NCBI GenBank assembly: GCA_004525275.1
Contig: SPCO01000006.1
Coordinates: 1 to 21,264, forward strand
Origin: Thermomicrobiales bacterium
Lineage (GTDB): Bacteria; Chloroflexota; Limnocylindria; Limnocylindrales; CSP1-4
Direction: 5' to 3'
Length of the DNA: 21,264 nt
How positions within the stretch are numbered: position 1 is the first letter of the stretch; the number at the start of each line of letters is the position of its first letter. Made by a program: the position numbers and the translations under genes. A model generated the notes under the pieces. That model saw only the letters and a list, made by a program, of their open reading frames with translations. It was not told where the DNA came from and did not search any database. This document shows positions 1 through 6,013 of this stretch, piece by piece.

Positions 1-1053
1 AACGACGTCGCGGTCGTGACCAACGTCACCGGCGATCACCTGGGTCTGGGTGGCATCGATTCGATCGGCCAGCTGGCCAACGTCAAGGGTGTCGTCGTGG
101 AGGCGGTGCCGCGCTCCGGGACCGCCGTCCTGAATGCCGATGACAATCACGTCTATCGGATGGGCCGTCATTGCGCCGGTCGGGTGGTCCTGTTCAGTAT
201 GGCTACAGCCAAGGCAGAGGACGGCTATGACCGCGTCGACGGGCACACGTCGCGGGGCGGTGCCGCGTTCCGGGTGGAGCCGTCGAGCGAGGGCGAGCTG
301 ATCGTGCTCAAGCTCGGATCGCGGACGATGCCCGTCCTCTACACGCACCTGATCCCCGCCACGTTCGGGGGACGGGCCCGGATGAATGTGGCCAACGCCC
401 TGGCTGCGGCAGCGGCCGCGTGGGCCGCCGGCGCTCATCTGCATGACATCCGCCAGGGCTTGCGGACGTTCTCGACGTCCTTCTTCCAGGCGCCGGGTCG
501 ACTCAATCTGGTCGAAGTCGGCGGTGTCCGGGTGATCATCGACTACTGCCACAACGTTGATGGGATGCGCCAACTCGCCGACTTCGTGGGCCGGATGATG
601 GTCGACGCGCCGACCAAACCTGGTCGGATCGGCGCGGCGGCAACGGCGAGCCGGACCGGTCGGGCGATCGGCGTCATCGGGATCCCGGGGGACCGGCGCG
701 ATGACGACCAGCAGCAATACGGCGCGATCGCAGCGGGGGCCTTCGATGAGATCATCGTCCGCGAGGACAAGAACCTCCGCGGTCGAGCGCCGGGCGAGGC
801 GGCCCTCAATGTGATCCAAGGTATCCGCGCCGCGCAAAGCGATGGGTCCCCGCGAGTCGGCAAAGCCGAGAAGATCCTGGACGAGATGACGGCCGTCAGG
901 GCTGCTCTGCGCCGAGCGAGCCCGGGCGATCTCATCGTCTGCTGCGTCGATGACGCGATCGATGTCTATCGCGAGGCGATGGCGGCCGCCGGGTCGATCG
1001 GTGGGGGGTCGGCATTCTTCGATCCCGGTGAGCTCGAGGCGCCGGAAGGCTGA
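1..1053 (+). CDS. cphA: Cyanophycin synthetase, C-terminal Mur-ligase part (5' end outside window)
   Basis: The reading frame is open from base 1 and ends at TGA 1051-1053, giving the last 350 residues. CphA polymerises aspartate and arginine into cyanophycin, a cytoplasmic nitrogen reserve; its Mur-ligase-like half adds arginine. Visible are the Mur middle-domain end (NVTGDHLGLGG near residue 8, VLNADD near 43), the segment RMNVANALAAAAAAWAAG, the CphA-typical TSFFQAPGRLN, the DYCHN motif near residue 181, and the GIPGDRRDDD...IIVREDKNLRGRAPGEA stretch that is characteristic of CphA rather than of true Mur ligases. The N-terminal and ATP-grasp domains would lie upstream of the window. The gene converges on a shorter relative at 1136-2899. 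Assignment as CphA family is firm; whether the polymer is really made cannot be judged without the missing half. Confidence 0.85.
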   Translation, partial: NDVAVVTNVTGDHLGLGGIDSIGQLANVKGVVVEAVPRSGTAVLNADDNHVYRMGRHCAGRVVLFSMATAKAEDGYDRVDGHTSRGGAAFRVEPSSEGELIVLKLGSRTMPVLYTHLIPATFGGRARMNVANALAAAAAAWAAGAHLHDIRQGLRTFSTSFFQAPGRLNLVEVGGVRVIIDYCHNVDGMRQLADFVGRMMVDAPTKPGRIGAAATASRTGRAIGVIGIPGDRRDDDQQQYGAIAAGAFDEIIVREDKNLRGRAPGEAALNVIQGIRAAQSDGSPRVGKAEKILDEMTAVRAALRRASPGDLIVCCVDDAIDVYREAMAAAGSIGGGSAFFDPGELEAPEG

Positions 1054-1061
1054 CGTTCTGG

Positions 1062-1094
1062 GGCCCGGTCGGTCGTTGGGCGCGCGTCCGGGCC
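1062..1094. terminator. Possible weak terminator between convergent genes
   Basis: A 7-bp inverted repeat (GGCCCGG at 1062-1068, CCGGGCC at 1088-1094) with a 19-base loop lies just after the cphA stop and before the end of the convergent Mur ligase. There is no T-tract, so this is only a candidate. Confidence 0.25.
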
Positions 1095-1135
1095 GTGCGC
1101 TCGCCTCGACGGTTCGCCCGCCCCGAGCTGCGACT

Positions 1136-1348
1136 TCAGCCCCGTCGCGGCCGCCCCTGCAATCTCGGCACCAGTTCCGCGAGTTCGGTGGCGACGTCGA
1201 CCGGCCGGGCACCCATCCGGTCGAGCAACTCGAAGACGCCCTCGCGATCTTCGTGGCACATGAGGACGATCACCCGAGCCGAATCCGGCCGGGACCCATG
1301 GATCCCCCCGCCAGCCGCCCCATTGAGTTCGGCTCGCAAGGCCTCAGC
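1136..1348 (-). pseudogene. Severed C-terminal tail of the Mur ligase, in frame beyond an amber codon
   Basis: Reading on in the same frame past the TAG at 1349-1351 gives 70 further codons to TGA at 1136-1138. They encode AEALRAELNG, then ARVIVLMCHEDREGVFELLDRMGARPVDV, which is the expected last strand and helix of the Mur-ligase/CphA C-terminal domain. The paralogue at 1-1053 has the matching segment (VRAALRRASPGDLIVCCVDDAIDVYREAM). Codon use in the tail is normal for this genome, so it looks like coding sequence that is recently cut off, still read by suppression, or a base error. There is no good start codon with a ribosome binding site inside it (only TTG at 1339-1337), so separate translation is doubtful. 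Confidence 0.7.
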
Positions 1349-2899
1349 CTACCCTTCGTAAACGGGCACGTCAGCCGGATCGCCGCCGCCCGCCTCGATC
1401 CCGGCCATGAGCTCGCCCACGACCGATTCGGCGGTCCGACCGCGAAGGTAGCGGAGCGTCTGCTTGATGGCGACCCGCTGTGCGCGTTCGGCGGCGATCC
1501 GGCCGATCGCCCGGAGCGTGTCGTCGGGTCGGTCGCCAGCGGTGCCGATGATCGCCGTGATCGGCGCTGCACGCCCGGCCGCCCCACCCGCGATGCCCTC
1601 TGCGACGTCCAGGACGGCCCCGACACCGGCCTCGTTGTGGGCGAAGTCGACGATCACCGTTCGCGCACCCAGCCGGAACAGGTTGAGCCGGCCCGGCGAG
1701 CGCTCGGTACTTGCCGTGAAGTCGAGCAGTCCGTCACGAACCTCGTCGATGGTGGCGCCCAGACCGCGAGCTCCGCCCGCCGCGGCCATCGCGTTCGCGA
1801 CATTGTGTCGGGCCAGCCCACCGATCGTGATCGGGATGGCGGCGACATCGACGACCCGGGATTCCGAGGCGCCGTCGGCCTCGATCATGATGCCGTCGCG
1901 GATGAAGTATGCGCGGCCGCCCCGTTCGCGGTGCCGCTGGACCATCCCCGATTCGTCCGGGCGCATCGTGAACAGTGCCACGTTTGCCTTTACCCGGCGA
2001 GCGACGGCGGCGACCAGCGGGTCGTCCGCGTTGAGCACGACCCATCCGTCCGGCCGAGTGATCCGGCAGATCGTCGATTTCACCTCGGCCAGTTCGGGCA
2101 GCGTATGGATCCCCTGCAGATCGAGGTGGTCGGACGACACGTTGGTCAGGATGCTCGCGTCATTCGATTCGTAGCCGACACCTCGCAACACGATCCCCCC
2201 ACGGGCAGTCTCGAGGACCGCGACATCGACATCCCGTCGGCCCAGGATCTGATGGGCGCCGCCCGGACCCGTCCAGTCGCCGGGCTCGACCATCCGCTCG
2301 TCGACGAGGACGCCGTCCGAAGTGGTCGTGCCGACGTGTCGACCGGACACGAAAAGGATGTGGGTGATCATCCGGGTCACCGTGCTCTTGCCGTTGGTGC
2401 CGGAGATGGACACGATCGGGATGCTTCGATCAACGTCGCGCAGCCACTCCGGTGGCGTGGCACGAGCCGCGGCGATGCGTTCGGTCCACCGAGTGAGTTG
2501 TCGCTCCTGGGCGCCCGTCAACTGGGCGGTCCTCGACGGCGAGACGTCTCGCTCGGCGAGCGCGAGCGCGGCTTCGGTCAGGGTCAGCGCCCGTTCCGCT
2601 CCGACCCACGGAAAGGTGATGATCCAGTGGCCCGGGTCGGAGGAGCGATGGACCGCCACGCCACCCCGTCCTTCATCGTGGTCGGTGCGCAACCGGCGGA
2701 TCCAGGCCACTGCGGATACCACGGCGTCCGGCTGATCCCGTGCTGGAACGTCCGCCCCCAGGTGGACCAGCGCATGGCGTCCTGGGTCGCGTTGCCCGTA
2801 CCAGGTCCGACGCCGACCGATGGCAAGCTCGACCTTGACCACCGGCTCGAGCCGGTAGACGTTGGGACCTTCGAACAGGCGGGTCTCGACCAGGCGCAC
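1349..2899 (-). CDS. Cyanophycin-synthetase-like Mur ligase without ATP-grasp domain, ended by in-frame TAG
   Basis: This is a 516-residue protein starting at GTG 2899. Residues 1-150 resemble the CphA N-terminal domain (EGPNVYRLEPVVKVE at 10-24; GHWIITFPW near 90). The Mur P-loop SISGTNGKST is at 164-173, LETARGG at 229-235, NVSSDHLDLQG at 253-263, VLNADD near 288, and the ligase C-terminal domain (SPGRLNLF, then VIVDFAHN) follows from about 400. The ATP-grasp domain of CphA is absent, so it resembles the Mur half joined to the N domain. Such a protein would be expected to perform ATP-dependent amide ligation in the cytoplasm; its substrate is unknown. The reading frame ends at TAG 1349-1351, 70 codons before the natural end (see 1136-1348). 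It is divergent from the M20 peptidase, with only 44 bases between their start codons. Confidence 0.8.
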   Translation of the reverse strand: MRLVETRLFEGPNVYRLEPVVKVELAIGRRRTWYGQRDPGRHALVHLGADVPARDQPDAVVSAVAWIRRLRTDHDEGRGGVAVHRSSDPGHWIITFPWVGAERALTLTEAALALAERDVSPSRTAQLTGAQERQLTRWTERIAAARATPPEWLRDVDRSIPIVSISGTNGKSTVTRMITHILFVSGRHVGTTTSDGVLVDERMVEPGDWTGPGGAHQILGRRDVDVAVLETARGGIVLRGVGYESNDASILTNVSSDHLDLQGIHTLPELAEVKSTICRITRPDGWVVLNADDPLVAAVARRVKANVALFTMRPDESGMVQRHRERGGRAYFIRDGIMIEADGASESRVVDVAAIPITIGGLARHNVANAMAAAGGARGLGATIDEVRDGLLDFTASTERSPGRLNLFRLGARTVIVDFAHNEAGVGAVLDVAEGIAGGAAGRAAPITAIIGTAGDRPDDTLRAIGRIAAERAQRVAIKQTLRYLRGRTAESVVGELMAGIEAGGGDPADVPVYEG

Positions 2900-2908
2900 G
2901 GTTCGGGC

Positions 2909-2914
2909 AGGATA
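2909..2914 (-). promoter_or_regulatory. -10 element for the Mur ligase (near-leaderless)
   Basis: On the minus strand TATCCT ends 9 bases before the GTG start at 2899, so transcription would begin within a few bases of the start codon. No convincing -35 is seen. Confidence 0.4.
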
Positions 2915-2930
2915 GCAAGCTGGCGGAGGC

Positions 2931-2936
2931 TAGACT
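2931..2936 (+). promoter_or_regulatory. -10 element for the M20 peptidase (leaderless)
   Basis: TAGACT ends 7 bases before ATG 2944, placing the expected transcript start at or next to the start codon. There is no Shine-Dalgarno sequence between them. It shares a 44-base gap with the divergent Mur ligase promoter. Confidence 0.45.
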
Positions 2937-2943
2937 GGCCGGC

Positions 2944-4191
2944 ATGACGACGAATCCTCCAGGACCACCGATCCCATCCGCGCCCGAGCTCGACGCGTTG
3001 CGCACTGGCATCGCCGCCGATCTCCCGGCGCTTCTCGCCGATCTCCAGCACCTGGTCGACATCGATTGCGGGAGTTACACGCCCGACGGTGTCGATGAGG
3101 TCGGTCGTTGGGTCGGGGCGTTCATGGCCGATCTCGGGGCCGACGTCGAGGTTCGTCCGGATCCGACGGGACGACTGGGCGCCACCGTGATCGGCACGTT
3201 TCTCGGTCAGGCAGACGGGCGGCGCGTCCTCCTGATCGGACACATGGACACGGTCTTTGACCCTGGGACGGTCGCCGAGCGTCCGTTCCGGATCGACGAC
3301 GGCATCGCCCACGGTCCCGGCGTGACCGACATGAAGTCCGGGCTCTTGGGCGGCCTGTATGCGCTCAAAGCCATCATCGGGGAGCGAGGCGGCCTGCCCT
3401 TCGAACGACTCGTCTTCATCGCCAACCCGGACGAGGAGATCGGCTCGCCGACATCCACGCCGCACATCCGCGAGATCGCCGCGGATGCCGACGCAGCCCT
3501 CGTCCTCGAATGCGCGCGTGCAAACGGGGACATCGTTTCGGCGCGGAAGGGGATCCTCGACGCCCGCCTGATCATCCATGGGCGCGCGGCGCATGCCGGC
3601 GTCGAGCCGGAGAAGGGCCGAAGCGCGATCCTGGAGGCGGCCCGGATTGTGGCCGAGATCCACGCCCTGAATGGTCGCTGGCCGGGGGTCACCTTCAACG
3701 TCGGTCTGATCGATGGCGGCAGTCGTCCCAACGTCGTCGCCGAGCGGTGCTCGCTGGAGGTCGATGTCCGGGCGACGACGCGGACGGAGCTCGAGACTGC
3801 GGAGGCCGAGATCCATCGGATCGCCGAGGCCAGTCAGGTCCCCGACACGACGGTCGAGTACGAGCCGTTGGCACGCTGGTGGCCGATGGAGAAGCTCGAG
3901 CGCAGCGGTCGACTCGTGGAGCACGCTCAGGCGGTGGCCGAGGTCCTTGGCTTCGGGGTGGTCGACACGTCGACGGGCGGGGCTTCCGACGCCAACACGA
4001 CGTCGGGCATGGGGATCCCGAGCCTCGATGGGCTGGGGCCGATCGGTGGCAACGACCATGCGCCAACCGAATACCTCGAGGTAGATTCGATCGTGCCTCG
4101 CACGACCCTCCTGGCCGGCCTGCTGCTGGCCATCGCGGCGGATCCGGAGGTTCGGAGCTGGAGGGTCGATCGCGCCCAGAGCGGGGCATGA
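2944..4191 (+). CDS. M20 family metallopeptidase, glutamate carboxypeptidase (CPG2)-like
   Basis: A 415-residue zinc hydrolase expected to cleave a C-terminal amino acid or dipeptide amide bond. The di-zinc site is complete: H100 in LLIGHMDTVF, bridging D129 in GPGVTDMKSG, catalytic E164 and E165 in NPDEEIGS, E189 in LVLECARAN, and H372 in GGNDHAPTEY. The dimerisation domain sits in between, with the usual GRAAHAGVEPEKGRSAI segment. No signal peptide is seen, so it is probably cytoplasmic. The start ATG 2944 follows a -10 box by 7 bases. Its stop overlaps the next gene start (ATGA, 4188-4191), so the two are translationally coupled. The location beside cyanophycin-type ligases makes a role in dipeptide or glutamyl/aspartyl peptide turnover plausible, but that is inference. 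Confidence 0.88.
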   Translation: MTTNPPGPPIPSAPELDALRTGIAADLPALLADLQHLVDIDCGSYTPDGVDEVGRWVGAFMADLGADVEVRPDPTGRLGATVIGTFLGQADGRRVLLIGHMDTVFDPGTVAERPFRIDDGIAHGPGVTDMKSGLLGGLYALKAIIGERGGLPFERLVFIANPDEEIGSPTSTPHIREIAADADAALVLECARANGDIVSARKGILDARLIIHGRAAHAGVEPEKGRSAILEAARIVAEIHALNGRWPGVTFNVGLIDGGSRPNVVAERCSLEVDVRATTRTELETAEAEIHRIAEASQVPDTTVEYEPLARWWPMEKLERSGRLVEHAQAVAEVLGFGVVDTSTGGASDANTTSGMGIPSLDGLGPIGGNDHAPTEYLEVDSIVPRTTLLAGLLLAIAADPEVRSWRVDRAQSGA

Positions 4192-4577
4192 TGGGCCGTC
4201 GTCTGATCTCTTCGGGCGGCCCGTGGGAAGCCGTCGCGGGATACAGCCGGGTCGTCGTGGTGGCAGATTCGTGCTGGGTCGCGGGCACGACCGACGCGGG
4301 CCCGGATGGACAGGCCCGTCATCCCGGAGACGTGGTGGCCCAGACCCGGGCCGTCCTGGAGACGATCGCGGGCGCCCTGGCCGAGGCGGGCTTCGGCCTG
4401 TCCGATGTGGTCCGGACCCGGATGTTCGTGACCGACATCAGCACATGGGCCGAGGTGGCGGCCGTCCACGGTGAGCTCTTTGGCGAGATCCGGCCGGCTT
4501 CCACCATGGTCGAAGTCAGTGCCCTGATCGATCCGAGCCTGGTCATCGAGATCGAGGCGGAGGCGCGCCGCGGCTGA
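4188..4577 (+). CDS. RidA (YjgF/YER057c) family protein lacking the catalytic arginine
   Basis: A 129-residue protein starting at ATG 4188, which overlaps the M20 stop by four bases; a second ATG follows directly at 4191. The family fold is clear: SRVVVVADSCWVAGTT at 20-35, QTRAVLETIAGALAEAGFGLSDVVRTRMFVTDI at about 52-84, then RPASTMVEVSALIDPSLVIEIEAEA to the end. Canonical RidA hydrolyses reactive enamine/imine intermediates of amino acid metabolism using the arginine of PARSCVEV. Here the aligned residue is S105 (PASTMVEV), as in the Rid subfamilies not known to deaminate imines. So it may bind a small ligand or use another chemistry. Its stop abuts that of azlD on the other strand with no spacer (TGATCA, 4575-4580). 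Confidence 0.85.
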   Translation: MMGRRLISSGGPWEAVAGYSRVVVVADSCWVAGTTDAGPDGQARHPGDVVAQTRAVLETIAGALAEAGFGLSDVVRTRMFVTDISTWAEVAAVHGELFGEIRPASTMVEVSALIDPSLVIEIEAEARRG

Positions 4578-4922
4578 TCAGACCGGGAGCGCCGCGAGCC
4601 CGGCCGCCCGGGTGATGGCGACGATCGCGACGGCAGCGATGAGACCGAGTAGCAGGTTGCCCCTCCGCGCGACGATCGCCAGGCTCACGAATACCGCGAC
4701 CCATTCGATGCCGACGTGGAACGACGGCACGTCATCGTCGCCCACGATGACCATCACGCTGACTGCGGCCAGGGCGGCCAGGACTGCCGGCCCGACCAGT
4801 TGCAGGTAGTCGACGACGATCTTTGGCATCCGGTCGAGACCAGGCGCCAGGAGCCCGAGTGCCCGCGTCGGGTAGGTGACCGCGAACATGAGGACCGCGA
4901 GCACGACCAGATCGTTGGTCAT
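4578..4922 (-). CDS. azlD: AzlD family branched-chain amino acid exporter subunit
   Basis: A 114-residue integral membrane protein with about four hydrophobic segments (starting LVVLAVLMFAVTYPTRALG, then VGPAVLAALAAVSVMVIVG, then IEWVAVFVSLAIVARRG, then LLLGLIAAVAIVAITRAAG). The early TYPTRALG motif is characteristic of AzlD, the small partner of AzlC. Together they export branched-chain amino acids and some analogues. Its ATG 4922 overlaps the azlC stop as ATGA, so it is coupled to azlC. It ends against the convergent RidA-like gene with no bases between the two stops. Confidence 0.88.
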   Translation of the reverse strand: MTNDLVVLAVLMFAVTYPTRALGLLAPGLDRMPKIVVDYLQLVGPAVLAALAAVSVMVIVGDDDVPSFHVGIEWVAVFVSLAIVARRGNLLLGLIAAVAIVAITRAAGLAALPV

Positions 4923-5710
4923 CGCGGGTCGTCATCGTCGAAATGGGCGCCTGGCACGGAGAAGCGTTCCGCCGAGGCGACGGTCCCGAGCGGTGCGGTC
5001 TCCCTGGCGTCCCGTGCCGGCACGAGGAGTCCGACCAGCGGGCCAACGACCCCGCCAGTCACGATCCCGACGGCCGGACTCGCCATGAGCGCTGCGACGA
5101 CCCCGACCCCCGCGCCGACGATCGCCGCAACCAGCTCGCGACGGCCGGTGATGAGACCGACGGCGAGGCCGATCATGGCGGCCGGGAAGATGACATCGAT
5201 ACCGAAGCGGGCCGGTTCCGGGATCTGGGCGCCGAGCGCGACACCGGCCAGCGTGGCCAGGTTCCAGGGGATGAACACCGCGCCGATGGCCGCGATCCAG
5301 TAGCCGCGTTCGTCCGGCCGCCGCAGCCGCCTGAAGTGGCTCATCGTGAGGGCGAATGACTCGTCGGTCAGGACGTGGGCCATCATCGCCCGTCGTCCCA
5401 CCGGGACGCCGCTCAGCCAGGGCGCCAGTGCCGCCGAGTACAGGAGGTGTCGTGCGTTCAGGAGCGCCGTCAACAGGATGATCGCCGGCCAGGCGAGGCC
5501 GGTCGCCACGTATCCGACCGCCGCGAACTGGGCTGCGCCCGCAAACACGATCACGCTAAACGCCATCGCCTCGACGACCGAGAACCCGGCCGCTCGAGCG
5601 GACAGTCCGAAGACGAATCCGAAGCCGACCGCGGAGACGGCGATCCCGATCGCGTCGGTCGCGAGCCGCCGCCGACTCGCCTGGAGATCCGGTCGGGTGG
5701 CCGTGTTCAG
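4919..5710 (-). CDS. azlC: AzlC family branched-chain amino acid exporter, probable CTG start
   Basis: A 263-residue membrane protein and the large subunit of the AzlCD exporter. Family marks include VGFGFVFGLSARAAGFS at 28-44, the VFAGAAQFAAVGY segment at 55-67, LLNARHLLYSAALAPWL at 83-99, and TDESFAL. Several hydrophobic helices continue to about residue 230, followed by an extra polar tail of about 30 residues ending FDDDDPR. There is no ATG, GTG or TTG between the end of the preceding gene and the first helix; the first in-frame ATG is near codon 49, inside the membrane core. The best start is CTG at 5710-5708, which overlaps the preceding TGA as CTGA. The alternative ATG at 5833 would need 124 bases of overlap with the upstream gene and adds an implausible Arg-rich leader. 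Confidence 0.82.
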   Translation of the reverse strand: MNTATRPDLQASRRRLATDAIGIAVSAVGFGFVFGLSARAAGFSVVEAMAFSVIVFAGAAQFAAVGYVATGLAWPAIILLTALLNARHLLYSAALAPWLSGVPVGRRAMMAHVLTDESFALTMSHFRRLRRPDERGYWIAAIGAVFIPWNLATLAGVALGAQIPEPARFGIDVIFPAAMIGLAVGLITGRRELVAAIVGAGVGVVAALMASPAVGIVTGGVVGPLVGLLVPARDARETAPLGTVASAERFSVPGAHFDDDDPR

Positions 5711-5979
5711 CGCAGGTAGGTCTTTCCGCAGGTCCCGTCGCAGATCACGAACACGGCATGCAGATCGGCGGCATACCCCGCGGCGTGGAGCAGACCCGCG
5801 CAACCCAGGGTCGGGCACTTCCAGACCCACCACCGCTCGTTGTGATCCAGTGGCCTGCTCTCCGCAGCGAGCTTCCCGGCAAGCTCATCACGGGCGGCGA
5901 CGACGGCTGCGACGGCGGCCGCACGCTCCGTCTCGGTCTCGCTCGTATAGGGGTAACTCTGGCCGACGTTCGAGGTCAT
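5707..5979 (-). CDS. Small four-cysteine (zinc-ribbon-like) protein of unknown function
   Basis: A 90-residue protein from ATG 5979. The first half (about residues 14-42) is an Ala/Glu-rich amphipathic helix. The second half, starting WWVWKCPTLGC at 51-60, carries C55/C60, H65, H74 and C80/C84 (ICDGTCGKTYLR at the end). Paired cysteines of this kind suggest one structural zinc site, though the spacing (CX4C and CX3C) is not the standard zinc-ribbon CX2C. I do not recognise the family. It lies between an MFS transporter and azlCD on the same strand and overlaps the azlC start by four bases, so it is probably co-transcribed with azlCD. It may also have its own promoter (5987-5992). Confidence 0.7.
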   Translation of the reverse strand: MTSNVGQSYPYTSETETERAAAVAAVVAARDELAGKLAAESRPLDHNERWWVWKCPTLGCAGLLHAAGYAADLHAVFVICDGTCGKTYLR

Positions 5980-5986
5980 CCCCGCG

Positions 5987-5992
5987 AGTATC
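5987..5992 (-). promoter_or_regulatory. Possible extended -10 before the four-cysteine gene
   Basis: On the minus strand GATACT, preceded by TGC (extended -10 form), ends 7 bases before ATG 5979. It would give a leaderless transcript for the small gene and azlCD independent of the MFS gene. Weak because the first base is not T. Confidence 0.3.
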
Positions 5993-6013
5993 GCACGACG
6001 CTCAGCCCGTCGG

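Noticed and set aside
1349..1351. Genome-wide reassignment of TAG to an amino acid
   Set aside because: Four genes in the window (ending 8242, 9643, 16630 and 20753) stop properly at TAG at family-typical or plausible lengths.
950..2947. Long open frame on the plus strand (665 codons) opposite the Mur ligase
   Set aside because: It is antisense to clear Mur ligase motifs, is rich in Arg/Asp/Pro/Gly and matches no family. GC-rich codons create such long mirror frames.
2584..4059. Long minus-strand frame (491 codons) opposite the M20 peptidase
   Set aside because: The plus strand encodes the full zinc site of M20 in order, and the mirror frame has low-complexity Asp/Arg composition.
3510..4187. 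N-terminal extension of the RidA-like protein to 355 residues
   Set aside because: The extension is an out-of-frame reading of the M20 gene. ATG 4188 in the ATGA overlap gives the standard RidA length.
5711..5833. ATG 5833 as the start of azlC
   Set aside because: It would overlap the four-cysteine gene by 124 bases and adds an Arg-rich leader not seen in AzlC; the CTG at 5710 fits the family N terminus better.
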